Positions 7,720-16,153 of a stretch of 32,580 nt of DNA are shown here, one piece after another. The notes beneath the pieces were generated by a model. That model made no database searches. It was given only the letters and a program-made list of their open reading frames with translations, and was not told the origin of the DNA. The stretch is from Streptomyces sp. RP5T (lineage in GTDB: Bacteria; Actinomycetota; Actinomycetes; Streptomycetales; Streptomycetaceae): positions 1 to 32,580 of the forward strand of contig NZ_RSAJ01000029.1 in NCBI RefSeq assembly GCF_003933965.1, written 5' to 3'. How positions within the stretch are numbered: position 1 is the stretch's first letter; each line of letters opens with the position of its first letter. Made by a program: the position numbers and the translations under genes.

Positions 7720-7935
7720 GTGAAGGATGACCTGTCGGATTCGGGCTGGCGAAGTTGCCCGGCCGCTGACGCGGCTTCACCCCAAGGGACGCTCGGCGCG
7801 GTCATGGCGTGACCGTTCCGGCGACCCGTCGTGCTTGGGTCCTCCACTCCTGCCGATCCACTCCTGTCGACCGGTCATCCGGGCGGCGGCAGGACTCGGC
7901 GTCCGCCCGGATCGCCCCGCCGCTGCGGCGGGGGC
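7720..7935 (-). promoter_or_regulatory. Probable ydaO-type c-di-AMP riboswitch upstream of nlpC/p60
   Basis: Read on the minus strand, the nlpC/p60 leader contains in order the elements I recall from actinobacterial ydaO riboswitches: GACGCCGAGTCCTGCC (near 7904-7889), GGCAGGAGTGGAGGACCCAA (around 7850), CTTGGGGTGAAGCCG (around 7780), then GCCAGCCCGAATCCGACAG ending at 7732. A perfect 8-nt complement (GGATGACC at 7880-7873, GGTCATCC at 7732-7725) could close part of the fold, and a strong GC hairpin lies at 7915-7933. c-di-AMP normally turns such genes off. The aptamer ends about 25 nt before the start codon, so the switch could act on transcription or translation. Boundaries are approximate. 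Confidence 0.82.
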
Positions 7936-8246
7936 TTGTCGTCAGTCAGGGATCTTGGCGCACGGATGTCCCAAAAACCCAACGGAACCGGGGGTTTGTG
8001 TTGTTACTCACCACTCACCCGTTCGGGTGGACACCTGAACCAGTGCGGTCCCGTCCAGGGGTCCACGGGCCGCGCGACCAGCACAGAAACTCCTCATTCC
8101 CTCCCTGAACCACACGCGTTGCGCAACCGCGGCGGTCCCGAAAAAGGAGCCGTGTCTCCTCCGAACGGCGGTACCTCTTTTGGTCCGTTTCAACTCCGCT
8201 CCGGGCGAGCTGTCAGCCGTGGGTGCCCGCAAGCGCTGCCGATGCG
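7936..8246. other. Intergenic region upstream of the riboswitch
   Basis: About 310 bp without a supportable gene in either direction; short open frames here lack the G/C third-position bias of the neighbours. It holds the 3' UTR of the 8247-8552 gene, a terminator-like hairpin (8145-8160), a 10-bp palindrome GTTGCGCAAC (8118-8127), a nearly perfect palindrome CACCCGttCGGGTG (8016-8029) followed leftward by two GTGAGT copies, and presumably the nlpC/p60 promoter. I could not pick a convincing -35/-10 pair. Confidence 0.6.
8141..8160 (-). terminator. Terminator-like hairpin downstream of the clpP operon
   Basis: On the minus strand AGGAG (8160-8156), loop ACACGG, CTCCT (8149-8145) is followed by TTTT (8144-8141). 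It has the stem-plus-U-tract form of an intrinsic terminator and lies about 85 bp past the end of the two-gene clpP unit. The stem is short (5 bp). Confidence 0.45.
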
Positions 8247-8552
8247 TCAATTGCCTGACTCGGGCGGCACGGTGACCCTGGCCGTACGCCGCTCGCCGTC
8301 CAGGACCCGCAGCGCCCGCGCCAGGGTCGCGGCGTGCAGCTCCCGCTCGCCCCGGCCGTGCATCAGCACCAGCGCGTCCCGCAGCTCGGCCGCTCTGCTC
8401 ACCAGTGCCTGGGCGGCGCGCAGTCCGCCGTAGGTGTCCTCGTGCCGGGCAGGGTTGATCCGGCCCAGCAGGTCGACCACGTCGAGATAACGGTCGATCA
8501 GCTCGCCCTCGGCGTGCGTGAGCGCGGGCAGCGGGGGAAGGTCCGGCACCAT
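8247..8552 (-). CDS. Hypothetical protein downstream of clpP
   Basis: A 101-aa protein I do not recognise. It looks soluble and mostly helical: PPLPALTHAEGELIDRYLDVVDLLGRI, then GLRAAQALVSRAAELRDALVLMHGRGERELHAATLARALRVLDGERR, and a short variable tail. There is no signal peptide, membrane segment or Cys. The ATG at 8552 has GAGGTGA 8 nt upstream and lies 7 bp after the clpP stop, so the two genes should share a transcript. It could be an accessory to the Clp protease or unrelated; sequence alone does not say. Confidence 0.7.
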   Translation of the reverse strand: MVPDLPPLPALTHAEGELIDRYLDVVDLLGRINPARHEDTYGGLRAAQALVSRAAELRDALVLMHGRGERELHAATLARALRVLDGERRTARVTVPPESGN

Positions 8553-8559
8553 CGACGGC

Positions 8560-9196
8560 TCACCTCGCGCCCGGTGCGGTGCGGGCCGGCCTGCGGCCCG
8601 GGACGATCGCGTCCGCCAGGCCGTGGTCCAGGGCGCCCTGCGCGTCCAGGATCGTGTCCCGCTCGATGTCCGCGCTCACCTGCTCGGGACTGCGCCCGGT
8701 GTGCCGGACCAGCAGTTCCTCCAGGCGGTTCCGGACCCGGAGCAACTCGTCGGCCTGGACGGCCAGATCGCTGACCTGCCCCTGCGCCGGCTCGCTCAGT
8801 GCGGGCTGGTGGATGACCACCCGGGCCCCCGGCAGTACGGAGCGCTTGCCCGGGGTGCCCGCCGCCAGCAGCACCGCCGCGGAGGACCCGGCCTGTCCGA
8901 GGCAGGTCGTCTCCACGTCACAGCTGACGTACTGCATGGGTGTCGTGGATCGCCGACATCGCGCTGAACGAGCCACCGGGGGAGTTGATGTACAGCGCGA
9001 TGTCCCGGTCCGGGTCCTGCTGTTCGAGGTACATGAACTGCGCGATCAGATCGTTCGCCGATATGTCGTCGATCCGCGTCCCGAGGAAGACGATCCGCTC
9101 CTCCAGCAGCTTCGCGGACGGATCCGTCGACTTCTGCCCGAAGCTCGTGCGCTCATGGAACTCGGGCAGGACGTGACGGGCGGTCGGTCGGGCCAT
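8560..9196 (-). pseudogene. ClpP-family serine protease, single frameshift
   Basis: Two overlapping frames together make one about 212-aa ClpP-like subunit. The first (start 9196, GAAGGAGGGG ribosome site) encodes the N-terminal half through [17 protein letters not shown], then runs to a stop at 8918-8920. The second frame picks up at [20 protein letters not shown] and continues to 8560. One extra G in the GGG run at 8938-8940 (CCC in the coding strand) explains the break; removing it restores the family's usual IYDTMQYV join. The triad is otherwise intact: Ser in [10 protein letters not shown], His in VVIHQPAL, Asp in ERDTIL. Either a true pseudogene, a sequencing error in a G run, or frameshift decoding. 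Divergent from the Phd/YefM gene; a small gene follows 7 bp downstream. Confidence 0.85.
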
Positions 9197-9227
9197 GGGT
9201 AACCCCTCCTTCGGCGTCTGTAAAAAA

Positions 9228-9254
9228 TGTACAGGACGTACGTGACGTTATGAT
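9228..9254 (+). promoter_or_regulatory. Predicted leaderless promoter and operator of the Phd/YefM gene
   Basis: TATGAT at 9249-9254 is a near-consensus -10 placing the start at about 9261, the A of the ATG, so the mRNA is predicted to be leaderless; the GGGGG just before the ATG is too close to be a normal ribosome site. TGTACA (9228-9233) and the palindrome ACGTACGT (9236-9243) sit over the -35 region. TGTACA is the core of the repeats bound by E. coli YefM, so autoregulation is likely. The divergent clpP start lies 32 bp to the left, so the same sites could affect clpP. Confidence 0.6.
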
Positions 9255-9260
9255 GGGGGT

Positions 9261-9539
9261 ATGGCCTACGAGATTCCGGTGACGCAAGCCAGGGCTGAAC
9301 TCGCCGACCTGATCAACCGGGTGGTGTACGGCGGCGAGCGCGTCGTCGTCACCCGGCACGGAAAGCCGCTGGTCGCCCTGGTCTCGGCCGCCGACCTCGA
9401 ACGGCTGGAGAAGCTCGGCGAGCCCGTCGAGGAACCCGTCATCAGCGCGGTCTCCTCCGTGCGCGAGGTCGCGTCCGCTCCTCGCGAACAGCAGCGGTTC
9501 GGTATCGCGGCGCATCACCGGGGGGCCGGCGGATCGTAG
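9261..9539 (+). CDS. Phd/YefM-family antitoxin (orphan)
   Basis: A 92-aa Phd/YefM protein: AYEIPVTQARAELADLINRVVYGGERVVVTRHGKPLVALVSAADLERLE is the complete DNA-binding N-terminal domain, followed by a variable C-terminal half of the kind that wraps a toxin. No RelE/YoeB, Doc or PIN toxin gene follows: within 12 bp of the stop a strong terminator begins, then a convergent gene. It therefore either pairs with a distant toxin or acts only as a repressor. The ATG at 9261 coincides with the predicted transcription start. Antitoxins of this family are Clp/Lon substrates, and the divergent neighbour encodes a ClpP-type protease. Confidence 0.92.
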   Translation: MAYEIPVTQARAELADLINRVVYGGERVVVTRHGKPLVALVSAADLERLEKLGEPVEEPVISAVSSVREVASAPREQQRFGIAAHHRGAGGS

Positions 9540-9549
9540 GCACGCGGGT

Positions 9550-9573
9550 GCCCCCGGCCGTCGGGCCGGGGGC
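9550..9573. terminator. Strong bidirectional terminator
   Basis: A perfect 10-bp stem (GCCCCCGGCC at 9550-9559, GGCCGGGGGC at 9564-9573) with loop GTCG lies between the convergent antitoxin gene (stop 9539) and the membrane-protein gene (stop 9592). There is no U-tract, as is common in Streptomyces. Confidence 0.8.
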
Positions 9574-9591
9574 AGAGGAAGGGGGAGTCGG

Positions 9592-10578
9592 TCAGCCGGC
9601 AGGGGCGAGTTCGCGCTCTGCGGCGGTGGGCACGGCACCCTTCGCACGCGACTTCAGCGTGTTCCCCAGCATCACGGCACCCAGGCCCAGCGCTGCCCAC
9701 CAGGCCAGTGTCAGTGCCGGCCCGGTCGCCGCGGCGCCGTCGAAGAAGGACACCGAGCGCAGCAGGGTCGCGCTGGCCCCCGGCGGCAGCCACTGGCCGA
9801 TCGTGCCCACCGGCTCGGGCAGCAGGCGCGGGGCCGAGGCGGCCGCCGAGAACGGGTTGCCGAGGAACATCACCAGGAACGCGACGGCGCCGATCCCGGC
9901 GGTCCCGACCACGGCGGCGAGTCCCGCGACCGCCGCGCTCACCGCCAGTGTCGCCAGGGCGAGCGTCCCCGCCTCCGCCCACCAGTCGCCGGTGAGGACG
10001 CCGAGCCAGCTGTGGGCCACGGCGGCGGCGACGGCGCCCACCAGTGCGGCACCGAGCACCAGCGCGGTCACGGCACGCAGGCCGCGCAGCCCCAGCAGGG
10101 TCACCACCGCGCCCGCGACGATGCCGGCCAGCGCCAGGGGCAGCACCGAGGAGCTCAGGGCCGCGCCCCTCGGGTCCGCGGCGGGGGCCGGAACGACGTC
10201 CACGGTCCGCACCCCGGCGCCGCTCGCCGCGGCCTGCTGAGTCACGGCCTGCTGCAGGAGCTGGGCCACCATCGGGCTCGCGGCCGACGCGGTGAGCAGC
10301 TCGGCGCCCCGCCCGGAGACGACGACCGCGCCGTATACGGTCCGGTCCTCGATCGCCGCCCGCGCGGCCGCCTCGTCGGCGTAGCGGTGGATCTCGAAGG
10401 CGCCCTCGTGCTGCCGGAGTCCCCGCTCCAGCTGTGCCGCGGCGGCGGGCGGCCCGGCCACGCCGAGCGGCAGGTCGCGAGGGGCGGTACGGGTGGCGGG
10501 CCAGGCGAAGGCCCACAGGGCCAGGGCGGCCAGCAGCGGCACGAGGACGATGGCCGCGATCGTGCGACGGGTGGACAT
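9592..10578 (-). CDS. ABC-2/DUF3533-like membrane protein
   Basis: A 328-aa membrane protein with the layout of YhgE/Pip-like, DUF3533 or ABC-2 permease proteins: one N-terminal membrane segment (residues 7-28), an extracytoplasmic domain of about 115 residues (LPLGVAGPPAAAAQLERGL, IHRYADEAAARAAIEDRTVYGAVVV, QLLQQAVTQQAA), then about five membrane segments (165-320) with LGNPFSAAASAPRLLPEPVGTIGQWLPPGA, a recognisable family stretch. No ATP-binding partner is adjacent, which favours the DUF3533 type over a classical ABC exporter. Substrate unknown; such proteins are often linked to export of toxic or lipid-like compounds. The ATG at 10578 has GGAGAGGA upstream. It is divergent from a TetR gene and shares operator-like repeats with it, so drug-inducible control is likely. 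Confidence 0.82.
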   Translation of the reverse strand: MSTRRTIAAIVLVPLLAALALWAFAWPATRTAPRDLPLGVAGPPAAAAQLERGLRQHEGAFEIHRYADEAAARAAIEDRTVYGAVVVSGRGAELLTASAASPMVAQLLQQAVTQQAAASGAGVRTVDVVPAPAADPRGAALSSSVLPLALAGIVAGAVVTLLGLRGLRAVTALVLGAALVGAVAAAVAHSWLGVLTGDWWAEAGTLALATLAVSAAVAGLAAVVGTAGIGAVAFLVMFLGNPFSAAASAPRLLPEPVGTIGQWLPPGASATLLRSVSFFDGAAATGPALTLAWWAALGLGAVMLGNTLKSRAKGAVPTAAERELAPAG

Positions 10579-10613
10579 GAGGGTCCTCTCCGGGGCCGGG
10601 CGGCCCCGTCAAA

Positions 10614-10691
10614 AAGAAGGATCGTTCGTTTTAGTTCTGTGTCACCGTCCCGCTCTCGCCGCGTCTTGTCAAGAAGGAATGTTCGTTTTAC
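10614..10691. promoter_or_regulatory. Two TetR operator-like repeats
   Basis: Two copies of a 21-bp sequence, AAGAAGGA-NN-GTTCGTTTTA plus one base, lie at 10614-10634 and 10671-10691 and differ only at the two central bases and the last one. The first has a near-palindromic centre (GAAGGA/TCGTTC, one mismatch). One copy lies next to each divergent gene; the second sits exactly between the -35 and -10 of the tetR promoter. The arrangement fits a TetR repressor controlling itself and the membrane protein. Confidence 0.75.
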
Positions 10692-10694
10692 TTT
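10666..10694 (+). promoter_or_regulatory. Predicted tetR promoter, leaderless
   Basis: TTGTCA (10666-10671) and TACTTT (10689-10694) are spaced by exactly 17 bp. The predicted start, 7 nt past the -10, is 10701, the A of the tetR ATG, so the transcript should have no leader. No Shine-Dalgarno sequence precedes the ATG, which agrees. The spacer is filled by the second operator-like repeat. Confidence 0.65.
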
Positions 10695-10700
10695 GGGTCC

Positions 10701-11330
10701 ATGGCTCGCGTATCCCAGGCACATCTCGACGCCAGGCGTCGGCAGATCCTCGACGGCGCCGCGGTCTGCTTCGCGCGCAACGGCTTCCACGCCACCTCGA
10801 TGCAGGACGTCCTGAAGGAGGTCGACCTCTCGGCCGGGGCCGTGTACCGCTACTTCAGCGGCAAGGAGGAGCTCATCGGCGCCATCGTCGAGGAGGTCCT
10901 CGGCCAGGTCCGCGACGGTTTCGAGGAAGCCGCGCGCAGCACCCCGCCCCCGCCCCCGGACCTCCTGCTGTCCTCGGTGCTCGGCCGCATCCTCGCCACC
11001 AAGGGGTCCGTGACCGTCGACGGACAGCCGGCGCTCCCGCGGCTGGTCGTCCAGGTCTGGACCGAGACCCTGCGCAACGACCGACTCGCGGCCCTCCTGG
11101 GCGAGGGCTACGGCGCCGTGGGCGAGGCCTGGACGCGGATCGTCGAGGCGTACCAGGACGCCGGGACACTGCCGTCGGACGTGCCCGCGGAACACATGGC
11201 CCGCACGATGATGGCGGCCGCCATGGGCTTCCTCGCCCAGCAGGCCCTGTTCGGCCCGGCACCCGCCGAGATCCTGCGGGACGGTGTGCGGGCGCTGATG
11301 AGCATGCGGGACGCGGCCGACACGCGCTGA
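10701..11330 (+). CDS. TetR/AcrR-family transcriptional regulator
   Basis: A 209-aa regulator. The N-terminal TetR HTH is clear: RRRQILDGAAVCFARNGFHATSMQDVLKE (about residues 12-40), VDLSAGAVYRYFSGKEELI (41-59, with the YRYF recognition helix). The C-terminal ligand/dimer domain (about 80-205) is variable; LPRLVVQVWTETLRNDRL resembles the TetR_C_6 type. It likely represses itself and the divergent membrane protein through the repeats between them and is released by a small hydrophobic ligand. The ATG at 10701 is the predicted transcription start. Downstream are the urease genes, which have their own upstream signals, so regulation of urease by this protein is not implied. Confidence 0.93.
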   Translation: MARVSQAHLDARRRQILDGAAVCFARNGFHATSMQDVLKEVDLSAGAVYRYFSGKEELIGAIVEEVLGQVRDGFEEAARSTPPPPPDLLLSSVLGRILATKGSVTVDGQPALPRLVVQVWTETLRNDRLAALLGEGYGAVGEAWTRIVEAYQDAGTLPSDVPAEHMARTMMAAAMGFLAQQALFGPAPAEILRDGVRALMSMRDAADTR

Positions 11331-11345
11331 TGGCTCACAGCTCGG

Positions 11346-11377
11346 TTAACGTGCCTGAAACCGGATCCAACTAGCCT
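11346..11377 (+). promoter_or_regulatory. GlnR-box-like site and -10 upstream of ureA
   Basis: TTAAC (11346-11350), 6 nt, GAAAC (11357-11361) fits the Streptomyces GlnR half-site pattern gTnAc-n6-GaAAc with only the first (weakly conserved) base off. ureA is a known GlnR target in S. coelicolor. A possible -10 (TAGCCT, 11372-11377) follows, putting the start near 11384 and the box about 30 bp upstream of it, close to the -35. Sign of regulation cannot be read from this. The rest of the leader to the ureA GTG (about 80 nt) has short GC hairpins without a recognised riboswitch. Confidence 0.6.
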
Positions 11378-11463
11378 GCGGATCCACGCCACCAGGGACT
11401 TTGCCCCGGGGGCTGAGGCAACCGGGCCCCGCACGGTCCGGAGCGAGGACTGTGAGGTGGGAC

Positions 11464-11766
11464 GTGCAACTGACCCCGCACGAGCAAGAGAGGCTGCTCA
11501 TCCACGTGGCGGCCGACGTGGCGGAGAAGCGTCGGGCCCGCGGGCTCAGGCTCAACCACCCCGAGGCGGTCGCCCTCATCACGTCGCACATCCTCGAAGG
11601 CGCGCGTGACGGCCGTACCGTCGCCGAACTCATGGCGTCCGGGCGGACGTTGCTGAGCCGGGACGACGTCATGGAGGGCATCCCCGAGATGATCCACGAC
11701 GTCCAGGTCGAGGCGACCTTCCCGGACGGCACCAAGCTCGTCACCGTCCACGACCCGATCGTCTGA
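11464..11766 (+). CDS. ureA: Urease subunit gamma UreA
   Basis: A 100-aa subunit of the (alpha-beta-gamma)3 cytoplasmic urease that splits urea into ammonia and carbamate. The sequence has the family pattern [80 protein letters not shown]. Length exactly matches typical UreA when the GTG at 11464 is used; a GAGGTGGGA site lies immediately upstream. In-frame codons before it (from 11401) are not UreA-like. It is the first of ureA-B-C-F-G-D; ureB follows after 8 bp. Confidence 0.96.
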   Translation: MQLTPHEQERLLIHVAADVAEKRRARGLRLNHPEAVALITSHILEGARDGRTVAELMASGRTLLSRDDVMEGIPEMIHDVQVEATFPDGTKLVTVHDPIV

Positions 11767-11774
11767 GGGGCCCC

Positions 11775-12078
11775 ATGATTCCCGGAGAGATCCTCTTCGC
11801 CGACGGGCCGATCGCCTGCAACGAGGGCCGTGAGGTCACCTCGCTGACCGTCCTGAACGCCGCCGACCGGCCCGTCCAGGTCGGCTCCCACTACCACTTC
11901 GCCGAGACCAACCCCGGCCTGGAGTTCGACCGGGCTGCGGCCCGCGGCAAGCGGCTGAACATCGCCGCCGGCACCGCGGTGCGCTTCGAGCCCGGCATCC
12001 CCGTCGACGTCGAACTCGTCCCGCTCGCCGGCGCCCGCGTGGTGCCGGGACTGCGCGGGGAGACCGGAGGTGCCCTCG

Positions 12079-12086
<8 letters not shown>
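11775..12086 (+). CDS. ureB: Urease subunit beta UreB
   Basis: A 103-aa structural subunit of urease. [13 protein letters not shown] at the start, then [33 protein letters not shown] and [17 protein letters not shown] are diagnostic of UreB. It packs against UreC and helps form the trimeric active assembly, with no catalytic residues itself. ATG at 11775 with GAGGGG upstream. The 3' end overlaps ureC by 8 bp, so subunits are made in fixed ratio by coupled translation. Confidence 0.97.
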
Positions 12087-13800
<1,714 letters not shown>

Positions 13801-13813
13801 GGGCGGGGGCGTG

Positions 13814-14488
13814 ATGTCACGGGCCGCACTTCTCGTCCTGGCCGACGGCCGCTTCCCCGCCGGGGGCCACGCGCACTCCGGCGGGGCCGAAGCGGCGGTC
13901 AGGGCGGGACGGATCACGGACGCGGAGAGCCTGGAGTCCTTCTGCCGCGGACGCCTGCACACGACGGGCCTGGTGTCCGCGGCGCTCGCGGCGGCGGCCG
14001 TACTCGGAGTCCCGCCCTCGGAGTTGGACGCGGCGGCGGACGCCCGTACGCCGTCACCGGCCCTGCGCGCCGCCGCCCGGAAACTGGGCCGCCAGCTGAC
14101 GAGGGCGGCCCGGGCGACCTGGCCGTCGGCCGAACTCGACGCCTTGGCAGGGGAGTTCCCCAAGGGCGCCCATCAACCGGTGGTGCTGGGCCTGACGGCA
14201 CGCGCGGCGGGCCTGGAACCCGTGGACGCGGCCCACTGCGCGGCGTACGAGAGCGTGAGCGGCCCGGCGAGTGCGACGGTCCGCCTGCTGAGCCTGGACC
14301 CCTTCGACGCGACTCGGGTGCTGGCCCGCCTGGCACCGGAGCTGGACCGCGTCGCGGACCGGGCGGTGGAGGCGGCACGGCAGGTGCGGCAGGAGGGGGC
14401 CGACGCGCTGCCCGCCGCCTCCGCACCGCTGCTGGAAATCGCCGCGGAGGCACACGCGGCCTGGCCGGTACGCCTGTTCGCCTCATAG
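13814..14488 (+). CDS. ureF: Urease accessory protein UreF
   Basis: A 224-aa helical chaperone that acts with UreD and UreG to deliver nickel to apo-urease, gating the UreG GTPase. Family features: [24 protein letters not shown] at the N-terminus, [17 protein letters not shown], and [31 protein letters not shown] near residue 150. Either the ATG at 13814 or the adjoining GTG at 13811 could start it; a GAGGG site at about 13799-13803 serves both. It follows ureC by only 13 bp. Confidence 0.94.
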   Translation: MSRAALLVLADGRFPAGGHAHSGGAEAAVRAGRITDAESLESFCRGRLHTTGLVSAALAAAAVLGVPPSELDAAADARTPSPALRAAARKLGRQLTRAARATWPSAELDALAGEFPKGAHQPVVLGLTARAAGLEPVDAAHCAAYESVSGPASATVRLLSLDPFDATRVLARLAPELDRVADRAVEAARQVRQEGADALPAASAPLLEIAAEAHAAWPVRLFAS

Positions 14489-14509
14489 GGAGGGCCCGGG
14501 TGACCTGCT

Positions 14510-14541
14510 CAGGGGCGCGGGGAACTGCGCGACCAGCCCTC
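14510..14541. repeat. Streptomyces dispersed hairpin repeat between ureF and ureG
   Basis: AGGGGCGCGGGGAACTGCGC, followed by GACCAGCCCT, is a sequence I recognise as an intergenic repeat found in many copies in Streptomyces genomes. It can fold: outer AGGG/CCCT and inner GCGC/GCGC around GGGGAACT. It sits in the 95-bp gap between ureF and ureG, the only sizeable gap in the operon. Copy number in this genome cannot be counted from one window; I see no second copy here. Confidence 0.7.
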
Positions 14542-14583
14542 ACCGAACCCGCACCCGACAACGAACCGCAGAAGGAGCCGCAC

Positions 14584-15248
<665 letters not shown>

Positions 15249-15261
<13 letters not shown>

Positions 15262-16025
15262 CCACGGCCGTGACCGGCGTGCGGGCCACCGCGCGGCTGG
15301 TCGCCCGGGACGACGGGCGCGGGGGCACCGCCCTGCCCGTCCTGGAGAGCGACGGACCGCTGGCCCTGCGGCGCACCCGGGGCACCGGCACCGAGGCGCG
15401 GGTCCTGCTGGTCGGCGCGATGAGCGGGCCCCTCGGCGGCGACCGCTTCACCGTCGAGGCCGAGGTCCACCAGGATGCCCGGCTGCACGTGGGTTCGGCC
15501 GCCGCCACCATCGCCCTGCCCGGGCAGACCAAGGACGAGGCCCGCTACGACGTACGGCTCACCGTCGCCGAGGGGGGCGAACTGCGCTGGCTGCCCGAGC
15601 AGTTGATCTCCGCGGGCGGCAGCGACCTGTACGTGGCCACACGGATCGACCTCGCGGCGACGGGCCGGCTCGTGCTGCGCGAGGAGCAGGTCCTCGGGCG
15701 GGCCGGGGAGGAGCCCGGACGGCTCACCAGCCGGCTGGCGCTGCGGATCGCGGGCCGGACCGTGCTCGATCAGGAGCTGTCCTGCGGGCCCGGCGCGCCC
15801 GGCGGCTGGGACGGCCCGGCCGTGCTCGCCGGGCACCGGGCGGTCGGTCAGCTCCTCGTCGCACGGCCGGAGTTCGCCGAGGAGCCGGTGCCGGCACGGG
15901 TGCTCGGGGAGGGCGCCGCCGTCGTACCCCTGGCCGGACCAGCCGCGCTCGTCACCGCGGTGGCCCCGGACGCCCGGCTGTTGCGCCGGGTCTTGGACGC
16001 GGCCCTCGCGGCGCTGGCTCCCTAG
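15249..16025 (+). CDS. ureD: Urease accessory protein UreD
   Basis: A 258-aa scaffold protein that binds apo-urease and forms the nickel path from UreF-UreG. Actinobacterial UreD sequences are divergent; here [33 protein letters not shown] (about residues 58-90), [24 protein letters not shown] and [17 protein letters not shown] are the recognisable blocks. The start is a GTG at 15249, or the in-frame GTG at 15258 that overlaps the ureG stop (GTGA); neither has a strong ribosome site, so coupling to ureG is likely. It ends the urease operon. Confidence 0.93.
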
Positions 16026-16035
16026 TCCGCCGAGC

Positions 16036-16088
16036 GAACAGGTTCTTCCGTTTATCGGATTGGCAAAGAACCCCGACGAACCCTGTTC
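16036..16088. promoter_or_regulatory. Nested inverted repeats between ureD and the secreted hydrolase
   Basis: GAACAGG (16036-16042) pairs with CCTGTTC (16082-16088), and GGTTCTT (16041-16047) pairs with AAGAACC (16066-16072). The two stems share bases at 16041-16042, so they are mutually exclusive in full form. This could be the terminator of the urease operon, an attenuator, or overlapping operators for the downstream gene. TTGGCA at 16060-16065 might be a -35 but lacks a good -10. Confidence 0.4.
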
Positions 16089-16153
16089 ACAGCGACTTCA
16101 CCACCACGAGGATCCCCGGAGGAATCGAAACGACGTACGGGGAGGGGTCCCTC

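Noticed and set aside
7727..8433. Several overlapping plus-strand ORFs opposite the nlpC leader
   Set aside because: No third-position G/C bias, no ribosome sites, and the region is better explained as riboswitch plus intergenic DNA.
9540..9591. Toxin gene downstream of the Phd/YefM antitoxin
   Set aside because: Only 52 bp with a terminator before a convergent gene; no room for RelE/Doc/PIN.
11378..11463. Nickel riboswitch in the ureA leader
   Set aside because: GC-rich stems only; I could not match a known NiCo aptamer core, and the leader is short.
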